A DNA stretch of 22,101 nucleotides from Pseudomonadota bacterium (GTDB lineage Bacteria > Pseudomonadota > Alphaproteobacteria > Rhodobacterales > Rhodobacteraceae): assembly GCA_022573605.1 (NCBI GenBank), contig JACZTQ010000016.1:1-22101 (forward strand). Reading direction: 5' to 3'. The notes beneath the pieces are model-generated. The model made no database searches and was not told the DNA's origin. It saw only the letters and a program-made list of their open reading frames with translations. Position numbers and translations under genes: made by a program. How positions within the stretch are numbered: the first letter of the stretch is position 1; every line of letters starts with the position of its first letter. Shown piece by piece: positions 16,862 to 22,101 of this stretch.

Positions 16862-18037
16862 ATGGCGAAAGCTAAATCGAAAGCGTCGGACAAGACCAAG
16901 AGCCGGGGCGGCTATCCGCCCGAGCGCCGGATGGTCATCGACGAGAAGCACACAATCGGAGGCTACTGCTCGGCCAGGCCCGAACAGCGCCGCACCTTCG
17001 GGGCCAACGTTTCCCCGGGCCGGGAGCGGGCAATATTCGTGCACGAGAAGAAATGGGTCAGCGGAACCCGCCTGAACTACTATTTCTTCGACCGCCGGGA
17101 TGACGGCGAGTGGCTGCTGATGAACAACGGCAGGCAGCGCTTCTTCAGCTGGGTCGGCGGCGAGAGCCAGAAGAGGGTCGTGCGCAAGGCGTTCAAAGTC
17201 TGGAAGGAGATTGGCATCGGGCTGGACTTCGCCGAGGTGGACAATCGCGAAGACGCCGAGCTCCGTATCGGCTTCATGCGCGATGACGGCGCCTGGTCGT
17301 ATATAGGGCGCGATATCCTGAACCAGGGGAAGAACCAGCGGACGATGAATTTTGGCTGGAACCTGACCGGCGCGGATGGCCTCGACACCGCCCTGCACGA
17401 AATCGGCCATACCCTCGGCATGCCCCACGAGCACCAGAACCCGAACGCCGGGATCGTCTGGGATGAAGACGAGGTCTACCGCCGCCTCGCCGAGCCGCCG
17501 AACGAATGGAGCCGGGAGGACACCTTTCACAACATCATCCGCAAGATCGTGCCGGACACGGTGGTCGGATCGGACTGGGACCGGGACTCGATCATGCACT
17601 ACTCGTTCCGGGCCGGCATGATCCTGGTGCCGGAGGAATTTCGCACCGGCCCGCTGATCCCGGCGCCGGGACTCTCGGCGCGCGACACCGCCTGGGTCAG
17701 CCAGACCTACCCGGAGATCTCCGACGAAGACATCGCCGAGATGAAGGTCTTCAAGTCGCATTGCGTCACGCTTGGCCCTGGCGAGCAGTTCAACAGCAGC
17801 TTCACGCCGGTCGAAACACGGCGTTACTCGATCGCGACATTCGGCCCGACGGACATGGTTCTGACCCTGTTCGAGAAGACCTCCGACGGCGAGCAGTTCA
17901 TCGGCGGGGATGACGACAGCGGCGAGGAACGCAATGCAAAGCTCGTGCTCCGGCTGGTCAAGGGCCGGACCTATCTCATCCGCGCCCGCCAGTTCTACAG
18001 CTGGGACCGCGGCGAGGCGGCGGTTATGGCCTATTGA
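16862..18037 (+). CDS. Astacin-like (M12A-type) zinc metalloprotease with PPC-like C-terminal domain
   Basis: 391 residues. The zinc site is HEIGHTLGMPHEH from H179 (ligands H179, H183, H189; catalytic E180), and the Met-turn is SIMHY at 243-247, with Y247 placed as in astacins. The strand RLNYYFF and helix VVRKAFKVWKEIGIGLDFAEV before the site match the metzincin fold. Residues ~300-391 (RRYSIATFGPTDMVLTLFEK, GGDDDSGEE, LVKGRTYLIRA) look like a bacterial pre-peptidase C-terminal (PPC) beta-sandwich. The N-terminus is lysine-rich (MAKAKSKASDKTKSRGG) with no signal peptide, which is odd for astacins. AGGAG sits 8 bases before the ATG. It stands alone between a terminator and a convergent gene, so it is probably monocistronic. 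Confidence 0.85.
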   Translation: MAKAKSKASDKTKSRGGYPPERRMVIDEKHTIGGYCSARPEQRRTFGANVSPGRERAIFVHEKKWVSGTRLNYYFFDRRDDGEWLLMNNGRQRFFSWVGGESQKRVVRKAFKVWKEIGIGLDFAEVDNREDAELRIGFMRDDGAWSYIGRDILNQGKNQRTMNFGWNLTGADGLDTALHEIGHTLGMPHEHQNPNAGIVWDEDEVYRRLAEPPNEWSREDTFHNIIRKIVPDTVVGSDWDRDSIMHYSFRAGMILVPEEFRTGPLIPAPGLSARDTAWVSQTYPEISDEDIAEMKVFKSHCVTLGPGEQFNSSFTPVETRRYSIATFGPTDMVLTLFEKTSDGEQFIGGDDDSGEERNAKLVLRLVKGRTYLIRARQFYSWDRGEAAVMAY

Positions 18038-18056
18038 TCCCGGGCCCGGCCCGGGA
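18038..18056. terminator. Hairpin directly after the protease stop
   Basis: TCCCGGGC and GCCCGGGA form a perfect 8-bp stem with a CCG loop, beginning at the base after the protease stop. There is no U-tract. It lies between convergent genes and could serve either strand. Confidence 0.45.
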
Positions 18057-18072
18057 CGCCGCCGGACGACTT

Positions 18073-18096
18073 TCCGGGGCGCGTTTGCGCCCCGGA
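18073..18096. terminator. Second hairpin between convergent genes
   Basis: TCCGGGGCGC (18073-18082) and GCGCCCCGGA (18087-18096) form a perfect 10-bp stem around GTTT, 7 bases before the end of the minus-strand dehydrogenase. With the hairpin at 18038 it makes a double structure in a 66-bp convergent space. Confidence 0.5.
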
Positions 18097-18103
18097 CTGC
18101 CCC

Positions 18104-20602
18104 TCACCCGTCCTTGCGGATGGTCTCGTTCTTCGGGTCGTAGGGGCTCTCCCCGACCACCTCGGCGTCCCACAATTCGCGCAGCATCCGCACTTGCAGT
18201 TTCCGGCCCACGGTGGCCAGATCGGGCCGCACATAGCCGATGCCGATCTGCTTGCCGAAGGCCACCGAGTAGCCCCCCGAGGTCAGCCGCCCGACCTTGC
18301 TCCCGTCCAGCACCAGCGCCTCCTTGCCCCAAGGATCGGCGTCGGGCGGCCCGTCGATCAGCAGGGTGACGCAGGAGGCCCGGATGCCGGTCGCCTCCAT
18401 CGCCGCCTTGCCCTTGAAATCCTTCGACAAATCGACGAAGCGGTCGAGCCCGCTCTCCAGCGGCGTGGCATCGCGCCCGAGGTCGGAGCCGAAGGCGCGG
18501 TAGCTCTTCTCCTGCCGCAGCCAGTTCTGCGCCCGGGCGCCGCAGAGCTTCAGACCCCCCTCGATTTGGGCTTGCTCGCCCGCCTCCATCAGCTTGTCGA
18601 ACAGGTAGTTCTGCATCTCCACGGGGTGGTGCAATTCCCAGCCCAGCTCGCCGGTATAGGCGAGCCGGACCGCCATGGTCGGGCACATCTTCAGGTCCAG
18701 CGGCCGCATCGACAGCCACGGAAAACGCTTGTTCGACAACGCGGTAGCCGGATCGGCATCGACGATCAGCGGCCGCAGCACCTCGCGCGACTTCGGCCCG
18801 GCGATCGCCAGCACGCCCCATTGCGTCGAGACGTCCCAAACCTCGATCCAGCCGAACTCGTCGCGCCGGGAGGCCGCCATCTTCATCAGGTAGTCCGAAT
18901 CGTAGGCCTGCGCCGCGCCGGCGGTGACGCAGTAATATTCATCCTCGGCGAGGCGCAGGATGGTGAATTCGGTGCGGATCGTCCCGGCGTCGGTCAGCCC
19001 GTAGGTCAGGTTGGCGCGGCCCACGCGCGGCAGCTTGTTGCAGGTCAGCCAGTCGAGGAACCGGGTCGCGCCGGGCCCCTTGACCATGTGCTTGGTGAAG
19101 GCGGTGGCGTCGAACAGGCCGACACCACCGCGCACCGCCTCGGCCTCTTCCTTGGCGAATTGCCACCAGCCGCCGCGCCGGAAGCTGCGCGAGTCGTGGT
19201 CGCTAAAGCCCTCCGGCGCATAGTAATTCGGCCGCTCCCAGCCGTTGACCTGGCCGAACTGGGCGCCCTTCGCCTTGACCCGGTCGTAGCACGGCGCGGT
19301 GCGCAGCGGCCGGCAGGCTTCGCGCTCCTCGTCCGGGTGGTGCAGGATGAAGACGTGCTGGTAGCACTCCTCGTTCTTGCGCGCGGCGTATTCGCGGTTG
19401 AGCCAGCGCCCGTAGCGGCGCGGGTCGAGCGGCCACATGTCGATCTCGGCCTCGCCCGTCGTCATCACCTGCGCCAGGTAATGGCCGGCGCCCCCGGCCG
19501 CCGTGATGCCGAACGAGAAGCCCTCGGCGAACCAGAAGTTCTCCACCCCCGGCGCCGGGCCGACCAGCGGGTTGCCGTCCGGCGTGTAGCAGATCGGGCC
19601 GTTGAAATCGTCCTTCAGGCCGCAGCTCTCGGTCGAGGGAATGCGGTGGATCATCGACATGTACTCGGCCTCGATGCGCTCCAGATCGAGCGCGAACAGG
19701 TCGGCGCGGAAGCTGTCCGGCACGCCGTGGACGAAGCGCGCCGGGGCGCCCCGCTCGTAGGGCCCGAGGATCCAGCCGCCGCGCTCCTCGCGCACATACC
19801 ACCTGGCGTCGGCGTCGCGCAGCACCGGGTGCTCGGGGTTGGTCCGGCGCCACTCGGCCAGCGCCGGGTCGGGTTCGGTGACGATATACTGGTGCTCGAC
19901 CGGGATCGCCGGCAGGGTGCAGCCGATCATCGCCGCGGTGCGCTGGGCGTGGTTGCCGGTGGCGGTGACGACGTGCTCGCAGCGGATCTCGAAGGTCTCC
20001 TCGGTCGGCACCAGGTTGCCGCCCTTCTCGGCCATCATCCGGCCCTTGACGAGCCACTCGCCGCCGACCCGCTCGAAGCCGTCGACCTGGGCCTTGCGGA
20101 CGATCTCGACGCCGCGCTGGCGCGCCCCCTTGGCCATCGCCTGGGTCACGTCGGCCGGGTTGATGTAGCCGTCGGTGGGGTGGAAGATCGCGCCCTTCAG
20201 GTCCTCGGTGCGGACCAGCGGCCAGCGCTCCTTGATCTCGCCCGGCGTCAGCCATTCGAAGGGGATGCAAGCGGTCTCGGCGACCGAGGCGTAGAGCATG
20301 TATTCGTCCATCCGCGCCTGGCACTGCGCCAGACGCAGGTTGCCGACCACGCTGAAGCCCGAATCGAGCCCGGTCTCGGCCTGGATGTCGTGGTAGAACT
20401 TGACCGAGTAGTCGTGGATATGGCTGGTTGCGTAGCCCATGTTGAACAGCGGCAACAGCCCGGCGGCGTGCCAGGTCGAGCCCGAGGTCAGCTCGTCGCG
20501 TTCCAGCAGCACCGTGTCCCAGCCCGCCCTGGCCAGGTGATAGGCAATCGAGACGCCGACCGCGCCGCCCCCGACAACAACCGCCCGCGCATGCGTCTTC
20601 AT
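18104..20602 (-). CDS. Dimethylglycine/sarcosine dehydrogenase-type flavoenzyme (DAO + GcvT domains)
   Basis: 832 residues. The N-terminal FAD domain has GGGAVG at 11-16, E34 at the end of the second strand, and SGSTWHAAGLLP with H45 at the position used for covalent FAD in dimethylglycine and sarcosine dehydrogenases. A middle region (GLKDDFNGPICYTPDGNPLVGP) is the DAO C-terminal part. From ~residue 430 the chain is GcvT-like (GGVGLFDATAFTKHMVKGPG, LTYGLTDAGTIRTEFTILRL, LAYTGELGWELHHP), which would bind tetrahydrofolate and take up the released one-carbon unit. ATG 20602 has GAGGG at 6-base spacing; the ATG 14 codons upstream lacks conservation. It probably demethylates an N-methyl amino acid from betaine or choline breakdown. 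The exact substrate is not decided. Confidence 0.9.
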   Translation of the reverse strand: MKTHARAVVVGGGAVGVSIAYHLARAGWDTVLLERDELTSGSTWHAAGLLPLFNMGYATSHIHDYSVKFYHDIQAETGLDSGFSVVGNLRLAQCQARMDEYMLYASVAETACIPFEWLTPGEIKERWPLVRTEDLKGAIFHPTDGYINPADVTQAMAKGARQRGVEIVRKAQVDGFERVGGEWLVKGRMMAEKGGNLVPTEETFEIRCEHVVTATGNHAQRTAAMIGCTLPAIPVEHQYIVTEPDPALAEWRRTNPEHPVLRDADARWYVREERGGWILGPYERGAPARFVHGVPDSFRADLFALDLERIEAEYMSMIHRIPSTESCGLKDDFNGPICYTPDGNPLVGPAPGVENFWFAEGFSFGITAAGGAGHYLAQVMTTGEAEIDMWPLDPRRYGRWLNREYAARKNEECYQHVFILHHPDEEREACRPLRTAPCYDRVKAKGAQFGQVNGWERPNYYAPEGFSDHDSRSFRRGGWWQFAKEEAEAVRGGVGLFDATAFTKHMVKGPGATRFLDWLTCNKLPRVGRANLTYGLTDAGTIRTEFTILRLAEDEYYCVTAGAAQAYDSDYLMKMAASRRDEFGWIEVWDVSTQWGVLAIAGPKSREVLRPLIVDADPATALSNKRFPWLSMRPLDLKMCPTMAVRLAYTGELGWELHHPVEMQNYLFDKLMEAGEQAQIEGGLKLCGARAQNWLRQEKSYRAFGSDLGRDATPLESGLDRFVDLSKDFKGKAAMEATGIRASCVTLLIDGPPDADPWGKEALVLDGSKVGRLTSGGYSVAFGKQIGIGYVRPDLATVGRKLQVRMLRELWDAEVVGESPYDPKNETIRKDG

Positions 20603-20965
20603 GGTTTGCCCTCGTCTTTGACGTGTTCCGGAATTTAGGCGCAATCTGGCGGCAAGCGCAAACGGCGGCTAGGGGTGCAGCGACATTGCGCTAAAGAATA
20701 ACGACATGCCGGCTCAATTGGATCGCCCGAACATTCGGCAGGCATCCATTGCCGCCGGTCTGCATAGACCCTCCAGGCAAGGGGAACGACATCGGGCGCC
20801 CCTCGGCCAAGCCGCCGGACTGGCTACGAAAATAAACTGCATTATATAAAAACTGAATAATTTCTATACGATCCTTGTGGGTTTGTTATTCGTTCTGTAT
20901 ATATGTCTGCAATGCTCACGGACGAAGGTGGGCGCGGAAATCGAAAGACGATCAGGAGGTTACGA
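20603..20965. other. Intergenic region with AT-rich stretch
   Basis: A 363-bp gap. The first two thirds are ordinary GC-rich sequence without a visible gene. From ~20826 to ~20910 the base composition turns sharply AT-rich (for example GCATTATATAAAAACTGAAT), unlike anything else in the window, just ahead of the ribbon-helix-helix gene. No tRNA or attachment site was recognised. Confidence 0.6.
20875..20903 (+). promoter_or_regulatory. Candidate promoter of the ribbon-helix-helix gene
   Basis: TTGTGG (20875-20880) and TATATA (20898-20903) are separated by 17 bases and lie ~60 bp before the RHH start. The -35 match is weak (TTG only) and the -10 match moderate, but the spacing and AT-rich setting are right. 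Confidence 0.35.
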
Positions 20966-21178
20966 ATGGCAAAGACTCAAACCTCGTTTCAACTCGATGA
21001 GCGGACCGTCGATACGATGAAACTCCTTCGCGAGAAATTCGGGGAGACGACGAATGTCGGGGTGATCCGCAAGGCGCTGGCGCTGGCGCGCGCCGCTGTC
21101 GAGCATGAGCGCGACGATCACACAATCACCTTCCAGGGCAAGGACGACGAGAAGATCACGATTCTCCTGAACGGGTAG
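20966..21178 (+). CDS. Small ribbon-helix-helix protein
   Basis: 70 residues, MAKTQTSFQLDERTVDTMKL, then LREKFGETTNVGVIRKALAL and a C-terminal ARAAVEHERDDHTITFQGKD region ending ITILLNG. The beta strand TSFQLDE, helix, turn with GET/TNVG, and helix VIRKALALARAA fit the MetJ/Arc ribbon-helix-helix fold found in antitoxins and small repressors. AGGAGG lies 6 bases before ATG 20966, the best SD in the region; the frame is open upstream to 20903 but without that signal. A small second gene starts 5 bp downstream, which looks like an operon. The polar strand-like tail could contact that partner. It would be expected to bind the AT-rich promoter region; this is inference. Confidence 0.7.
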   Translation: MAKTQTSFQLDERTVDTMKLLREKFGETTNVGVIRKALALARAAVEHERDDHTITFQGKDDEKITILLNG

Positions 21179-21183
21179 CAAAA

Positions 21184-21546
21184 TTGTCCGACGACCTTCA
21201 GCGGCTCAGCGATCTTGCCAACCGGATCGGGGGTCCGGACACGGACCGAATACTGGAGGCGCTGAAGGCGCTGGTCGATGCGGATCGCGCTGTCAGGGAG
21301 AGCGCCCAGCGCACCGAGTTCATCGACCGGATCATGCCGTCCTTCATCCGCGTCAACAAATGGGCCGGCGGTGGAGTCGCAGTGGCGTAGATCGTCGATA
21401 CGATCATGATCTGGTCGGGAACGATCGAGCCGGACGACCGGCTGATTTCGGTGGAGGTGGTGCTCGCCCTGGTCGCCGCCACCGCCGCTCAGCTCGGTGC
21501 GATCGCGTTTTCCCTGGCGAAATCGGTGTTCAAACCGCCGTCCTGA
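21184..21546 (+). pseudogene. Small gene of unknown function interrupted by an in-frame TAG
   Basis: From TTG 21184 the frame reads (M)SDDLQRLSDLANRIGGPDTD, then RILEALKALVDADRAVRESA up to KWAGGGVAVA and a TAG at 21388-21390. In the same frame the sequence continues IVDTIMIWSGTIEPDDRLIS, then VEVVLALVAATAAQLGAIAF and ends KSVFKPPS at TGA 21544-21546. The second part holds a good membrane helix; the first is a soluble helical region. The absence of a frameshift suggests one ancestral 120-codon gene with a recent nonsense codon. Alternatives are two products (first ORF to 21390, second from ATG 21406) or suppression of the TAG. The TTG start has no clear SD and relies on coupling to the RHH gene 5 bp upstream. 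I do not recognise a family. Confidence 0.5.
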
Positions 21547-21555
21547 CGCTCGGCC

Positions 21556-22101
21556 CTACCCCCCCGCCGCCGCCCGCACCCGCTCCAGCAGCGCCGCCGA
21601 GACGTAACCGTCCGGGATCATCTCGCTGGCGCCCTGGAAGCCGCGGATCGCGCCGCGGGTGATCGGCCCGACGATGCCGTCGATGCCTTGCGTCGGATAG
21701 CCCAGCGCGGTCAGCCGGCGTTGCAGCTCCTCGGTCTCGTCGCGGCTCAGCGGCCGGTCGCCGCGGGGCCAGTCCAGCGCGGTGCGCAGGCCGAAGGCGA
21801 TCGAGCTGTCGATCTGCCCGGCCAGCAGCGCCACCGCCAGGGCGTAGGAGGTGGCGTTGTTGTAGCGCTTGATGACCCGGAAATTCGGATAGACCGCGAA
21901 AGCCGGCCCCCGTGCGCCCGCGGGAAGCAAAAGGGTGACGCTGTCCGAGGGCAGCAAGTGCCCGCTGGTGGCACGCACCCCCAGCGCCTCCCAGCGGGAA
22001 GCGGAGTTCCGGGTCATGTCGTCGGCCAGCCGGTAGTCGAACCCCGCCGGCAGCTCGACCTCGATCACCGAGGGCTCGGCCCGCTGCCAGCCGAACCGCG
22101 A
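21556..22101 (-). CDS. MltB-type lytic murein transglycosylase, C-terminal part (cut by window edge)
   Basis: The frame is open from the right edge (SRFGWQRAEPSVIEVELP...) to TAG 21558-21556, 181 residues. The first ~100 match the end of the SLT_2/MltB catalytic domain, notably GPAFAVYPNFRVIKRYNNAT and SYALAVALLAGQI. Residues ~115-180 are a peptidoglycan-binding domain (DETEELQRRLTALGYPTQGI, DGIVGPITRGAIRGFQ). The enzyme would cleave the glycan strand of murein to 1,6-anhydro-muramic acid ends in the periplasm; the signal peptide and catalytic glutamate are outside the window. An internal ATG at 22068 is not the start because the conserved domain continues upstream of it. It converges with the amber-interrupted gene, 9 bp apart. 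Confidence 0.88.
   Translation of the reverse strand, partial: SRFGWQRAEPSVIEVELPAGFDYRLADDMTRNSASRWEALGVRATSGHLLPSDSVTLLLPAGARGPAFAVYPNFRVIKRYNNATSYALAVALLAGQIDSSIAFGLRTALDWPRGDRPLSRDETEELQRRLTALGYPTQGIDGIVGPITRGAIRGFQGASEMIPDGYVSAALLERVRAAAGG

Noticed and set aside
18194..20638. 814-codon open frame opposite the dimethylglycine dehydrogenase-like gene
   Set aside because: Low-complexity antisense frame. The minus-strand protein has full FAD and GcvT motifs and a good SD.

Overview
The window reads as a GC-rich alphaproteobacterial chromosome segment. Evidence for this is the moxR-DUF58 pair divergent from a DUF1285 gene, a CoA pyrophosphatase overlapping a CCA-adding enzyme, a UPF0314/DUF2585 remnant, the truB-rpsO-pnp run, an FNR-type box of the TTGATCNNGATCAA kind, and short palindromic repeats of types I associate with alphaproteobacteria. 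I cannot place it below class with confidence. No rRNA, tRNA or CRISPR array was seen.

Layout. 1-1927: DUF58 (cut by the left edge) and moxR on the minus strand, divergent from DUF1285. 1928-3641: a decayed patch holding a UPF0314 pseudogene with an early stop, a truncated XRE-type regulator fused tail-to-tail into it, a cluster of inverted repeats sharing the motif GTGGTTTGA, and the last ~87 codons of a secretin. 3642-5482: CoA pyrophosphatase and CCA tRNA nucleotidyltransferase, overlapping. 5691-7365 (minus): a compact three-gene operon (SDR, ABM-domain monooxygenase-like protein, GGCT-like protein), each junction an ATGA overlap. 7532-8422 (minus): hemF. 8559-10542 (plus): a possible 12-residue leader peptide and a terminator-like hairpin ahead of an ABC exporter. 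10673-10873: an IS481-type transposase N-terminal remnant. 10830-11669 (minus): aspartyl/asparaginyl beta-hydroxylase-like dioxygenase. 12124-12975: a second SDR preceded at a distance by a perfect FNR-type box. 13148-16712: truB, rpsO and pnp, the translation and RNA-decay block. 16862-18037: an astacin-like zinc protease with no signal peptide and a PPC-like C-terminal domain. 18104-20602 (minus): a dimethylglycine/sarcosine-dehydrogenase-type flavoenzyme. 20966-21546: an AT-rich promoter region, a ribbon-helix-helix protein and an amber-interrupted small gene. 21556-22101 (minus): the C-terminal part of an MltB-type lytic transglycosylase with a peptidoglycan-binding domain.

Most of the window is housekeeping and metabolic. 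I found no complete new system such as a defence or secretion locus. The more unusual material is the decayed patch at 1.9-3.6 kb, the putative leader-peptide/attenuator before the ABC exporter, the FNR box without an obvious anaerobic target, the nested TAGGGTGCG palindromes (one of which supplies the stop codon of the CCA gene), and the ribbon-helix-helix/amber pair near the right end.
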